A DNA stretch of 64,000 bases from Platynereis dumerilii (Eukaryota; Annelida; Polychaeta; Phyllodocida; Nereididae), in NCBI GenBank assembly GCA_026936325.1, contig JAPTHN010000004.1:33533776-33597775 (forward strand). Direction: 5' to 3'. The number at the start of each line of letters is the position of its first letter. Positions within the stretch are counted from its first letter, which is position 1. The notes under the pieces were generated by a model that was not told where the DNA came from, made no database searches, and saw nothing but the letters and a program-made list of their open reading frames with translations. Position numbers and translations under genes: made by a program. Positions 47,460-58,965 of this stretch are shown in pieces.

Positions 47460-49750
47460 ATGGCTCACTATTAATTAGTAAGTCACTATATATGACTGTC
47501 AATCCCTAACTGTTAATCAGGCATCCCTTACTGTTGTTCATCAGTTAGTCACTACCTGTTAGTCATTAAGTCCGCTGTTTTGGTAGTTACTATTTGTTAG
47601 TCACTAAATATGTTATTTAGTCACAAACTGTTAGTTAGTCGAAAAACTGTTAGTCAAAAACTGTAAGTTAGTCAAAAACTGTTAGTTAGTCAAAAACTGT
47701 TAGTTAGTGAGAAAGTGTTATTTAGTCAAAACTGTTAGTAGTCAAAAAACTGTTAGTCAGTCAAAACTGTTAATTAGTCAAAAACTGTTAGTCAGTCAAA
47801 GACTGCTAGTCAGTCAAAAACTGTTAGTTAGTCTAAAACTGTTAGTAGTCAAAAACTGTTGGTAGTCAAAAACTGTTTGTAAGTCAAAATGGTTAGTTAG
47901 TCAAAACTGTTAGTAGTCAAAAACTGTTATTCAATCAAAAACTCTTAGTTAGTCAAACGATTTGTAGTCAAAAACTGTTAGTAGTCAAAAACTGTAAGTC
48001 AAAATGGTTAGTTGGTCAAAAACTTTGAGTAGTCAAAAAATGTTTGTCAGTCAAAAACTGTTATTTAGTCAAAAACTGTTAGTCAAAACTGTTAGTTAGT
48101 CAAAACTATTTGTAGTCAAAACTGTTGGTAAAACTAAGTCAAAAATGGTTAGTTAGTCAAAAATGTTAGTTAGTCAAAAACTGTTAGTTAGTTTAAAAAC
48201 TGTTAGTCAAAAACTATTAGTTAGTCAAAAACTGTTAGTAAGTCAAAAACTGTTAGTTAATAAAAAAACTGTTAATTAGTCAAAAACTGTTTATTAGTCA
48301 CTAACTGTTAGTCACTAACTGTAAGTCACTAACTGTAAGTTACTAACTGTTGGTCACTAACTGTTAGTCACTAACTGTAAGTCACCAACTGTTGGTCAGT
48401 CACCAACTGTTAGTCAGTCACCAATCACTAAGTGTTAGTTGGTCACTAACTGTTAGTCAGTCACTAGGGCAAGTTGTCCTAACTTCAGCCTCTCACCCAA
48501 CTTCAGCCCCCCAACAGACAACTCCTTTTAATTAAATTTCCATTAGGCCAAGTTGTCAGTTTTTCGGTTTAAAGTTATTGTCAATGTGTTTAGAATAAAT
48601 TTTCAAAAAGTTATGACCATCATAACACATGAATCAGGAATTTTACATGTTTATTTGGTGGACAGCATTTTGCTTGTTTTGCAACGCGAATACAAAGTTT
48701 GATAAAACGTTAAATCTGTCAGTTGGCTGTAACCAATTCACCCAAGCAGGAGCAACCAAAAAAAATTTCATCACAAGGGAAAATTAGTAATCTTCCATAA
48801 ATTAAGGTTTTTTCAATATTTTCTACTTGATCATTCACTGAATTAGGTGATTTATAAGACATGTCAATATTACCTAACTTCAGCCTCCATGGTCCTAACT
48901 TCAGCCCCCACCCAACCCAACTTCAACCCCAGGTTTCCCAAACTCCAGCTAATAAATCTCACGTGAGAAGTTTGTTTTTTCATCTCTGAATATCTATCTA
49001 TCTGAAAAATTTATTTTTTAAAGCATTTTTACATCTTGCATACTGGAATAGACCAGTTGCCTGAATTGGAGTTTAAAATAAATCCTCTTTCCGCAAAAAC
49101 GATGACTTCTTTCCAAGCTTTTTTGAAATACATTTTTGGGGGATTGATTTTTTTCAGACCATCATGTTTTACATACAGGTAAGTAATTAAAGCCAAATTT
49201 AAACTGTCTGCTGTTTTTATGACAGAATAGGGTCAATTGGTTGAAGTTAGGTACGGGGCTGAAGTTAGGTACACCCTAGGCTGAAGTTAGGTACTACGCG
49301 GCTGAAGTTAGGTACACATCTCACTATTGTCTTTGGAGCGTATTTGCACTGCCTTGTGAGGCATATGGCTGTTTTTTCAAAAAATGGTCATGAAGAAGAG
49401 TGGAGGGTTGGGTTAGGTCCACAGCTACAGGTTATTCCCATGAATAGCCAGCCACTGACAAGCCATCAAAAACCAAAGTAGGCTGAAGTTAGGTCAACTT
49501 GCCCTAACTGTTAGTTAGTCATGTAAGTCAGCTAGTCCTTAACTGTCAGCAAGTAACTGTTAGTAAATTACTTACTGCTAGTCCCCAACTGTTAGTCATT
49601 TTGTTCCTAACTGTTGTTCATCAGTTGGTCACTACTGTTGTTAGTCACTTACTGTTTATAAGCACTAACTGTTGTTGATTCGCTAACTGCCTGTTAGTCT
49701 TTAACTGCCAGTTAGTCACTAACTGTAAGTCACTAACAGTCTGTTAATCA
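47460..49750. repeat. TTAGTC-type minisatellite, split by a transposon
   Basis: Units near AAAACTGTTAGTTAGTC (about 17-18 bp, often shortened to CACTAACTGTTAGT) run from about 47460 to 48464 and again from 49507 to about 49750. The variable unit length and drift mark an old array. The gap is filled by the element at 48467-49504. Confidence 0.9.
48467..49504. mobile_element. 1,038-bp TA-flanked element with iterated CCTAACTTCAGCC motif
   Basis: TA on both sides; ends GGGCAAGTTG(T/A)CCTAACTTC and inverse. The left third carries CCTAACTTCAGCC-type words in one orientation (about 48478, 48490, 48885, 48903). The right third carries GGCTGAAGTTAGGTAC in the other (about 49241-49315 four times, and 49482). 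No ORF. It entered the minisatellite after the array formed. Confidence 0.85.
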
Positions 49751-50774
49751 CCCCAAGGATGTGCCACCCAGAAATTGGACCTATAAATAGAACAAACTGC
49801 TCTCATTACTATTCACCCCCAATTGTTACAACTCACCCCCAATTATTTCAGGTCCTGCAACAATTGTATCTGCACCAATTGGTCGATTAATGAGTGGCAG
49901 GTGTACTTTTACATCAATGCAACAATATTAAGTATTTGTGATCATAAGATATTTTGTAATGCTCTACCTGATATTACTAAATGGTGGGGACCAAACCGAT
50001 TGACACTTTTCCGTATGGGGCAATCAGTATAGTATGCTGGCTGCAGAGCCAATACTGTACTATAACAAATCTTGTCCTAAAGTTCAAGAAGCCAGCATAA
50101 AAAATGCAAGTACTTCAAGCGTTGCTTATATAATTTCTCAATGATGGAGTGGTCTTCTGATTACTTGGCGGAATATGTGAACAAGAAGAAGAAGAAGACT
50201 GCTTTCTTTTCGTTATTGAATTAAATCGCATGTTAGGCCACCAAAAGATTTTCGTCTCAAGTTAAATTAGAGGTGAAACTGTTTGCTAGATTTGAATGAA
50301 ATTGGATTGATATGACTACCTGCAGAGTGGTCACAAGATTTAACAAACTTCTTTTGGTAATAGCTGGTGCTAGGCACTGCTAATAAAAATGTATTGTAAT
50401 CAAGTGCGCAAAAAACTTTTTTTGTGTTTGTGTGTAAAATCTGCATGGAACCGAAGAGGCCTAAGACAAGGGGTATAGATTTTTGATGACAAGGTCCAAC
50501 AAAACTACCCCCTCTTCCCAGTCAAATATTCCGAATGGTGCACATGTCTTAGGCTTATTGTAAAACAGCTCTTATCATTGAATCAAGTTCTGCTGTAAAA
50601 TTTTATGTACCTATTGCAAATGGAAAGCAGCTAGATGATTTTTAAAATACATATAGTCAATACATGATATGTTGTTATGGCAGGCATTTATTTGTTTAAT
50701 CTCAAAGCATGCATTTTGCTGTACCGAAACGCAATCAAAAATACATGAGTGTATACATCTGTTTTGTTGTATAA
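49751..50774. other. No gene seen
   Basis: AT-rich sequence downstream of the minus-strand lectin gene. No element or exon recognised. Confidence 0.5.
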
Positions 50775-50791
50775 CTTGATGAGCCAATAAT

Positions 50792-50797
50792 TTTATT
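50792..50797 (-). terminator. Poly(A) signal of the lectin gene
   Basis: AATAAA on the minus strand, about 36 bases past the stop codon at 50833. Confidence 0.5.
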
Positions 50798-50832
50798 TAT
50801 CCGATGATGTTCGCTGCCACTCAACACCCTTC

Positions 50833-50844
50833 TCAGACGACTAC
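50833..50844 (-). CDS. C-type lectin gene, terminal exon
   Basis: Acceptor TCTTATTTTACAG, then GTA GTC GTC TGA in the expected phase 0, so the protein ends ICETDRVVV. C-type lectin domains commonly end a few residues after the last cysteine. The 3' UTR continues to about 50775. The short coding part makes this a moderate call, strengthened by the poly(A) signal downstream. Confidence 0.55.
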   Translation of the reverse strand, partial: VVV

Positions 50845-51446
50845 CTGTAAAATAAGAAACATTTCTTAATCGCCAACATGACCATTTTCGTCAATATCCC
50901 ATTATATGGAGGCAGACCTATTGCTTGTGCTGTTTGGCCAAAAGGGACGGGAATCACCGAATTAGTCTGGTAAATCCAAATTCATTAATCTTAACTGCAA
51001 GTAAATCGTAACTTTCTGTCAGAGACAAACTCTTTCATGGTTTTTGAAAATTTGGATTACTCATATTATACTTTGTATCTCTCTGCAAGCGGAGTCATTT
51101 GCCAAAATCGCAATTATTAATGATTTTATTCAAAGTGATAATTTTTTTTTTGTCTCAATAGCTCACAGCAGGAAGGTTGCCAGACTTGTTTTTGATTTAC
51201 TGTCTGTCACTTTGTTATAGCAAACATGAGGACCAGTTCACTGTGAAAAATGCACTTTGTGACTCATGATAGCTGATGAAGTGTCATCTTCTCTACTTTC
51301 AACTTGGGAAACATAGAGGCAGTTTGATTAGTCATGATCATTGATCAAGAGAAGGCCATTTGACTTGTCATAACTGATTTTAGGGTGAAAATTAGAAGCA
51401 TAATCCTTTCGTTTGGCTCTGACCAACAAGCGGGATAAGTGTCCTT

Positions 51447-51654
51447 CACTGTAAAGTTTGAAATTTTGAGTTAGCTCAAATGATTGAGTGAGATGGTTGC
51501 AAAATTTGTTTGAGCCATGATAGCTTGCCGTTTTGAGTTATGATAATCTTTATGTTGTTATAACTTGCAAACAACAAGCTATCTTGGCTCAAAAGAATTG
51601 TGCAACCATCTCACTCAATCAATTAAGCTAAGTCAAAATTCAAAATTTACAGTG
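51447..51654. mobile_element. 208-bp MITE in lectin intron 3
   Basis: The ends CACTGTAAAGTTTGAAATTT and AAATTTACAGTG are inverted; imperfect arms extend about 90 bp, sharing GATTGAGTGAGATGGTTGCA. No ORF. Confidence 0.8.
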
Positions 51655-51789
51655 TTGAATCAAATTAACATTGAAAGTATTGGGTATGATCATGACAAAT
51701 CATCAGCATGATGATGCACGAAGTGCCATTTTCACAGTGCAACAGTCCACTCTTTTTCTATATCAAAGTGATGGACTGTAATGACATAC

Positions 51790-52040
51790 CCTATCCGTCT
51801 CGCAGATGCCGCCAAAATTTGCGTTGCACCCAAAGTCATCCCAGACGCCGGGGGTGCCTCCGAAGATAGGATTGGCAACGGCTAAAACGCATCTTTGACC
51901 ATTGTTGTTGGGTTGGTTGTTCCCCCAGTTTGAGAAGGTCAGATTTGAATTGTCATTAATCCATTTCCAGTCAGCATTATTGCCAGTCCTGTCCCTCAAT
52001 CCAATCCAAAAAGCCCAGTCAGCACGACTGGCCTTCAAAG
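51790..52040 (-). CDS. C-type lectin-like domain, C-terminal half exon
   Basis: Acceptor ACTCTTTCAG-type at 52041, donor GTATGT at 51789, 251 bp. It encodes FWIGLRDRTGNNADWKWIN (the WIGL signature), then SNWGNNQPNNNGQRC, GVWDDFGC and GGICETDR. The positions of the sugar/Ca2+ motifs read QPN instead of EPN or QPD, and WDD instead of WND, and the glutamate usual before the second cysteine region is not evident, so calcium-dependent sugar binding may be altered. The split codon joins the preceding exon as serine. The exon ends in phase 0. Confidence 0.88.
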
Positions 52041-52052
52041 CTGAAAGAGAAT

Positions 52053-52645
52053 ATGATTGAAACTGAATTTTCTGAAATTGAATAAGATTGACAGTCAGTT
52101 TTCCAAAATTGAATAAGGGTGACACAAAATCTTCTGAAATGGAATAAGATTGACACAGTTTTCTGAAATTGAATGACATTGACACAAAGTTTTCAATCGA
52201 ATAACAACCGATGAACACTGAACTGAACAGCACGACTGGCCTTCAAAGCTGAAAGAGAATAAGATTGAAACTAAATTTTCTGAAATTGAATAAGATTGAC
52301 ACTCAATTTTCCGACATTGAATAATATTGACAAATTCTCAATTGAATAACAGTCGATGAACACTGAATTGAATAAGATTGACACTCAATTTTCTGAAATT
52401 GAAAAAGATTGACTCACAATCTTCTGAAAGTGAAAAAGATTGACACACAATTTTCCGAAATTGAATTAGATTGACACTCAATTTTCTGAAATTGAATAAG
52501 ATTGATACACAGTTTTCAATTGAGTGAGATTGACAATTTTCTCAATTGAATAACAATCGGTATATTGACACACAATTTCTCAATTGAATAAGATTGACAC
52601 TGAATTGAATAAGATTGACACTCAATTTTCTGAAATTGAATAAGG
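52053..52645. repeat. Minisatellite in lectin intron 2
   Basis: A unit near GAATAAGATTGACACTCAAT (about 31 bp with TTTTCTGAAATT) is repeated with drift. A higher-order duplication includes the 20-bp edge of the neighbouring exon (52021-52040 copied at 52229-52248) with its AG acceptor. Confidence 0.85.
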
Positions 52646-52827
52646 TTGGTTTGGTGGAAGAAGGGCTGAAAGGGGGAGGGGGGCAGAAGAAATTGTTTTG
52701 GAGGGGGTGGGGTTAAAAAATAACCCTACATGTATAATATAACTGATTTAAAGAAGGGTGAATGAGATAAATTTACATATGGATAAAATTAGCTGTTTGC
52801 AGTTCATATAATTTTCTAAGCACTTAC

Positions 52828-53007
52828 AAATGAGGTACTGCGCAAACTGTGTGTTCTTTTCCGCAGTGTCGATTTGGGCAAGATGTCCGTCCCTATTTGT
52901 ACACTCCGTTGTCATGGCATCAACATTCATTTTCGTGAATACTGCTTGATAACAATTCCCTTCAACATCTACATAAGGTATCGGGCAAGCTGTCTTGACA
53001 ACATTTG
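52828..53007 (-). CDS. C-type lectin-like domain, N-terminal half exon
   Basis: Bounded by an acceptor (ACTAATTTCAG) and a consensus donor (GTAAGTG), 180 bp. It encodes ACPIPYVDVEGNCYQAVF, the cysteine pair and GNCY strand that open a long-form C-type lectin domain. TECTNRDGHLAQIDTAEKN follows, matching the family's C-x-x-x-G-(A/G)-x-L-(A/V)-x-I-x-x-x-x-E-N helix 2. Ends in phase 1. These domains are secreted or surface modules that bind sugars or proteins, often in invertebrate immunity (family knowledge). Confidence 0.85.
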
Positions 53008-53974
53008 CTGAAATTAGTAAGAAAGAGTGTTTTACAATGAAAATAATATTATTAATTAAAGTTACCCTGTATGTTAAAAATATTGGCTAAATATTGGTGG
53101 TATTATGTACATTATGATACTAACTTTTGATCATTAAATTATTTTGCTGTTTTATTACAGGATGTCTTTGATTTCATAAATTATCTAATTATTTTAAATT
53201 ATTTTCCTTGATAGTTTTCTGGCAATCAGAAGAGACTTACATATTCCTGTTGAAGCCATGTCAAGTCATTTGTTTCTAAATTATTATAGTAAATAATTGC
53301 CCTTTACTTCCTCACACTATTCCATGCTAAAATAGGCCTAAAATGATTAAGATAATATGCAACTTATTCCGTCATTTCTTCACTGTAGTCACTTAGGCCC
53401 GATTTAGTCCCTTACCTAAGTCTCAAAAGAGCCTTATTTTAGAAACACCACATCCAACATTTTGACTTTGGTATCATTTTCTAGAAAATATTCTCTAGTT
53501 TAAAAATCTGCTTGTTGTCAAGATTGCAAATTTACTGCAACATGCTTAATTTTTGCATAATATGAGACAAGGTTTCGGTGTCAAAAATTGACGCTTTCAC
53601 TAACATCATTACGACTCTCTTTGCTTAAACAGCCATTACTCAATCACATAATTATAGGTTATTTTGGTGTATCATTTTATGCCTTGGCACTATATGTGAT
53701 TGAGTAATGGCTGTTGCCATTTTGAGCGCCAAGAAAAAACACTATTATAGGCCTCTATTCACGGTGAATTTAGCCAAATTTATAAGTATATAATCAAAAT
53801 TATTATTGCCGCTACAGTAAATTTTTGTTGTGCAAATTACAGTTGCCCTTTCTTTACAAACCGCCCCTACTACCCTCATTTCCTTCCGGCACCCCTGTTT
53901 TGAAGGTTAGAAAATCGGTTGGGTTGGTCTCTCCGAAATGCTAAAAATTATTTTGAAAAAGCCACTGGATATTT

Positions 53975-55150
53975 ATAGGTTATCCCATGGCTTGGACAGT
54001 ATTTTCCTGATATTGTCACCAGAGACTCAGTATTTTCCCCGAGACCCGAAGGGTCGAGGGAAAATACTGGTCGAGGGTGACAATATCAGGGAAATACTGC
54101 CCAAGCCATAGGAAAATCTTTTTATCCAATGTCATATTTCCCCCTAAATGCCATATTTTCCCTCTAAATGTCATAATTTCCCTCTAAATGTCGTATTTTC
54201 CCTCTAAATTTAATGTCATACTTTCCCTCTAAATTCCATATTTTCCCTCTATATATCATATCCTCCCTCATTTTGCCATATCCTCCCTCATTTTGCCATA
54301 TCCTCCCTCATTTTGCCATATCCTCCCTCATTTTGCCATATCCTCTCTCATTTTGCCATATCCTCCCTCATTTTGCCATATCCTCCCTCATTTTGCCATA
54401 TCTTCCCTCATTTTGTCATATTTTCCCTCATATCCTCCCTGATTTGTTTATATTTCCCAGGGAAAAACACCAGTATCAGGGAAAAAAGTGACCTTGACAT
54501 GGGATAATTATAGGTTATTTCATGGCTTTGACCTGTATTTCCCTGATATTTTCACCCGAGACCCCGTATTTCCCGAGACCCGCAGGGGTCGAGGGTGAAA
54601 ATATCTGGGAAATACAGGTTTAAGCCATGTCATAACCTATTTATCCCATGTCGTTGGCCCACTTCATTGTTAATCTGCATTTTGTAAGACTCACTTGTCA
54701 AAAAGCAGAATTTACGATGTCGCCGATCGCCGAAAAAAGTGCCGTGCGGCAAAAATAAAGAGCGCTGAGTACCAAATATCCATCCACATCCATAGAGCAA
54801 ATGTTTAGCTACATGTCAGTTTTTTCCCCAATGAAATCGGAGCATTTTAGAGCAATCTGAGGCCCAAAACACTTATCAGTATTTTTTTGCCTTCTCTCTT
54901 GCTCTGCTGATGTTTACACTGCATGAGTATGAGTATGGTGACGTCGTGTCGTCATGGTGACGTCATTGCTTAGGCTGCTTCTGATTGGTGGATTCTCGTA
55001 TTTTCCCTGTCAATCTCATTAATTTCTTGTATTTCCCTCTTCAGCTCATTAAGTCTGTATTTTCCCTCGTATTTTCCCTCTCCATGTCGTATTCACCAGG
55101 GAAAAAGCTCAGTATCAGGGAGAAATGTTGCTAGACATGGGATATTATAA
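53975..55150. repeat. Hairpin-minisatellite-hairpin composite in lectin intron 1
   Basis: Two long hairpins (about 53975-54115 and 54509-54655) share CCATGGCTT, CTGATATT-TCACC and the loop CGAGACCC. Between them lie CCTCTAAATGTCATA units and a 20-bp array. A third partial copy (AAAAAGCTCAGTATCAGGG, ACATGGGATA) ends at about 55145. The arrangement looks like a composite repeat with strong secondary structure. Confidence 0.7.
54255..54430. repeat. 20-bp minisatellite TCCTCCCTCATTTTGCCATA
   Basis: About eight near-identical head-to-tail copies with single-base variants. Confidence 0.95.
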
Positions 55151-55194
55151 ATTGCGCCCCTGGACAAAAAAAAAATACATAGATAAGCTCTTAC

Positions 55195-55272
55195 CATTGC
55201 ATTTTTCAGTCAACTCCTTGAAATGCGTTCCGTTGCAAGGGAACAGCCCCTCGCAGAAACCGAATGTTTTAT
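55195..55272 (-). CDS. C-type lectin gene, upstream cysteine-rich exon
   Basis: A 78-bp exon with acceptor ATTGATCACAG and donor GTAAGAGC. It encodes KTFGFCEGLFPCNG then THFKELTEKCN, three cysteines in 25 residues, as in a short disulphide-bonded stalk ahead of a lectin domain. It starts with two bases and ends with one base of split codons. The one-base end joins the two-base start of the next exon (53007), giving N-A-N, so the phase supports a real exon. A signal-peptide exon must lie further upstream (above 55272) and was not found. Confidence 0.65.
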
Positions 55273-55738
55273 CTGTGATCAATAGAGAAAAAATTCTGGT
55301 CACATTGAAAAAATAAAAATGCAAACAAGATACAACGGACCCCCAAGTGAAGTGAAAGTTTTAAATTTTTATATGAGAAGGAACAATACAATGCTCTTCA
55401 TTTAATTGATTCGCAAGGATAGAAAAATTCAAATTTCCAGTTTTGTATACAGGACCACCATAGTGGAATTTGTTGCCAGATATTTTGAAAAATGTTGATA
55501 CATTGGTCCAATTTATACACAACATTATAAGAAATTCATGTTTGCATCAAACAACAGGAAATTTTGAATCTAAAATTAAAGTGTTTTGTACCATTATTTA
55601 GTTTGCTACCAATTCTTGTTTTTAAGTTCACTGTACTTAATGCTCTGTTTGTGTGTGCTCGAAGTTATCCTATCTCAGGCTAACAAGCCCCTCAGGGTTT
55701 TATGCCATATTTGCACTTGAATAATTGTATACAGTCTA

Positions 55739-56585
55739 CACTCTAAAAAATTCAGGACAAAACCGCTTTTTTGAAATCCAAAATGTTTTTTTGAAAAAAT
55801 CCGTATTGGTTTTTTGCATGGAAGTTTGGTTTTTCAAAAAACGATTTTCCATTTAAAACACAATTCTGCCCTACTTTGACAAAAGGCATTGGATGACAAA
55901 AGGCATTAACTTTTTTTTGGGCTCAGAATGTTCTATAAACCTAGATCTATATGCATATAACATTTTTTGGTCATCACATACATATTTGTTGTAGTCAGAT
56001 TTTAAAAAGGCATTAACTTTACAAAAATACTTTGACAAAAGGCATTATCTAATGATGAAAGGTAACTATCAGATGGAGAAAGGCATTATCTGGCCACTAT
56101 CAGATGACAAAAGGGATTAAATCAGCAATACTCTGACAAAAGGCATTATGTTCAGTATTTTTATTACCTGCTATCAATCCAATTACACCTCATGAATCTG
56201 TCTACCATGTAAGCCATACAAAAGGAATTTACAAAATTTCAAATATTTTTACCATTTTGGCACTATTCATGTATTATATCTTGTCATAATAGAAGTTAAT
56301 GCCTTTTGTCGTCCTTGCTCCAATTTTGAAACTGTGACAAAAGGCATTAACTTCTATTAGAAGTATAAATTCAGCAAAAAATGACAAAATAAATATTTCT
56401 GGAAAAATTCTGATAAACCTGCCTTAATTTGACAATGCAACAGGACACCTATGTTCAATACTCTTTATGGGGTAATTCATTGAAAATCTAGCAGCGTTTT
56501 TGGGCTCTCCTGAAAAGTGGCTATTTTGGAGATAATGCCTTTTGTCAAAGTAGGGCAGAATTTTGTCCTGAAATTTTTTAGAGTG
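55739..56585. mobile_element. 847-bp TA-flanked element with iterated GACAAAAGGCATTA motif
   Basis: TA on both sides; ends CACTCTAAAAAATTCAGGAC and inverse. The motif TGACAAAAGGCATTAACTT or a close variant occurs about ten times, in both orientations (for example about 55876, 55894, 56034, 56139 and 56337 forward; about 56294 and 56533 reversed). No ORF. The first 130 bp resemble the 186-bp foldback at 26346, which appears to be a shorter relative. It lies upstream of the known lectin exons. Confidence 0.85.
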
Positions 56586-57350
56586 TAGATATCTATGGTG
56601 AAATGAAAAAATAATAGAATGGAGTTTTAAAAAGTGAACCTTATTTTTTGGTATTTCTAAGGTGACTTGATTCTTGCCAGAATCGGTTTTTATGAGCATT
56701 TTTGCGCAGCTAAGTAAGTCCAATCCGGACAGCACCATAAAATCCACAATCTTATAATAATAATAATATAATAATAATAATAACCTAATATAGCGCTAAT
56801 TCCAGTAAACTGCTCATTAGCTCTTACCTCAGTATTGAATGACATACCAACTGGAGTTTGGGTTCATACAAATCAAGTGCGCTATAGTTATTAGGCATTA
56901 GGCCACACATAATTGATCTTTTGCTTCTCGGATCTTCTCAAGGCACTTTTTCTAGGGTCGGTTGGTATGACAAAAAAAAAGTGAAATTTTTTTTTTTATA
57001 ATGTAAAAAAAACAATTTTTTTTCTAGGTTTTTTTCTTTCCTTTGGCAGAAAATCTATTGTGTTGGCGGGTCCGTGAAGCTAAGAATCAATTATGAGTGG
57101 CCTTATTGTGACTTATTATAATAATATTACGCATGCATAGATTTGAAAATTAATGTCTATATTTCCTTGCAATGTGCCGCTGTACCTGATAACATATCTG
57201 CAACCCCTGATATATGCCATAACTTATTATAGTCTGAACAGAATGGGACAGATTCACATGGAAGAAGCTTCGACCTCAACTCACTCTCATACTGAAAGAT
57301 TCAAAATTATTAAAAATACTTTCATTGATAAGACAAAAACATCACTGCAT
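56586..57350. other. No gene seen; (TAA)n run
   Basis: A short TAA/ATAA run at about 56756-56785. No exon recognised. Confidence 0.45.
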
Positions 57351-57645
57351 GAGGAGCCGGCCAGATGATCTTTGGAGGGAGGGGGGCTACGGATTTTTGG
57401 CAAAAAAAATAAAATTTTGTTTCCAACTTGACACTGAGAAAAGTTTGATCAGTACATGAAAAAAAAGAAGTTTGTTTCCACCTGTAGCTGGGGCACCATG
57501 ATGTTAAAATTGAGATAAAAGAAGTTTTTGCTGGTCTGCATGCAAAAAAAATTGTTCATCGAAGCTTCCCGAACGAAAAAAAAAATTGTCCTGACTCCCG
57601 GGTGTAAAATCCATTACCCCAACAACTATCATCTGGTCAGCCCCT
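57351..57645. mobile_element. Short inverted-end element next to the 6.3-kb element
   Basis: GGCCAGATGATCTTTGG on the left mirrors CAACTATCATCTGGTC on the right; the interior has A runs. Boundaries are approximate and no target duplication is clear. Confidence 0.4.
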
Positions 57646-57647
57646 AA

Positions 57648-58750
57648 TAGACCGGCAGCCCAGGGGCTCTAGCCTAGTCGAACGAGGTACCACTAACGGA
57701 GCATATGGGTATAAAGGGAATAATAAGGCGCACCAGAAAACCCATTTCTGGCGCGGCGTATCGGTCGCGTTTACCCCTGGCGGCCATTTTCCAAGATGGC
57801 CGCCATAAAAATAAGTGCATGCAGTTTTTAGTCTAGATCTTTAATGGCTTATCCGATTTTGATAATTTTTGGGTCAAAATATATGTATTTCAATATTCCC
57901 AATGCAATGATGTCATAAAAATTTCAATATTGTAAGCAATTCATGCTGTTTTTAAAGGTTCAAATGCAAAAAAAGTGAAAAATTTGAAAAAAAATCGAGA
58001 TTCTCTGGCAAAATAAGGCATCATAGTCAATGAATGGTTGGTTTTAGGGCAAAAATAACATCATAAAAAACTTCCTGACATACAGAAATACCAGAAACCA
58101 TGTCTTATTTGTTGCTGTGTGACATTTAGTGTTGAAGATATTCCCATTTACATGACTGGTCACATCAAGTGAGAATTGTGACGCGACGACGTCACGTTTC
58201 AGCAGTGGTGCATCTTATGTGTCTGATTTAGCATAACTCTCCAACAGCTTATCAGATTTTTATAATTTTTGTGTCAAAATATATATTTTTCAATATGCCC
58301 AATCCAATGGTGATGCCAAAAATAGGATATCACAAGTATTTTATATTGTTTCTAATGATCATTTGTAAAAAAAATTTAAAAAGTTAGGAAAAATTCAGGA
58401 TTTCCAGGCAAAACAAGGCATCTTATGACTTGTATTATTGACTTTGGAGTAAAAATGCCACCTTTAATCAATTCCAAATGTTCTAAAATATCAGCAGGTA
58501 TGCCTATTTTGTTGCTATGTCATTTTTGGTCTTGATAATATTTACATTTATGTGAGAGACCAGGTCAAGTAAAATTGTGGCGTTGTGACGTTATATTTCC
58601 GCAGTGATGCATTTGTCTAATTGGATGTAAATCTTAAACATATTATCAAAGTTTTGGATCTGCATATTAGCATGGTGCATTTTCTGCTATTATGCAGTTT
58701 TGTCAATAATAAGTATTAAATGTATGCTTTTTTCATGGTCAAATACAAAA
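57648..58750 (+). repeat. Left terminal arm, modular
   Basis: After a ~180-bp unique end the arm holds a ~395-bp module twice and part of a third (from about 57832, 58228 and 58626). Each module starts GGCTTATCCGATTTTGATAA or a variant, has a CAAATGCAAAAAAAGTGAAA stretch in the middle, and closes with a CAAGTGAGAATTGTGACG stretch. Confidence 0.7.
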
Positions 58751-58965
58751 ATGTGAAAAAACGCATAAATCGCACATAATTATCATTGGCATTGTTGTTA
58801 ATTGCCATATTGGTTGCAGACTGAAAAATTAAGCCATAAAAAAAATCTCACCTATTCCATTCTATTCCTACAACCAACCATGCAATGATTACAATCCCCC
58901 ATCTCTTCTTTATCAATGAATGGTTCACCTGCAACACCTGGGAATGGTCCCAAGCTATTGATAAT

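Noticed and set aside
47460-49750. Repeat array with a spacer-like look (CRISPR)
   Set aside because: Units are contiguous, variable in length and eukaryotic; there are no unique spacers and no cas genes.
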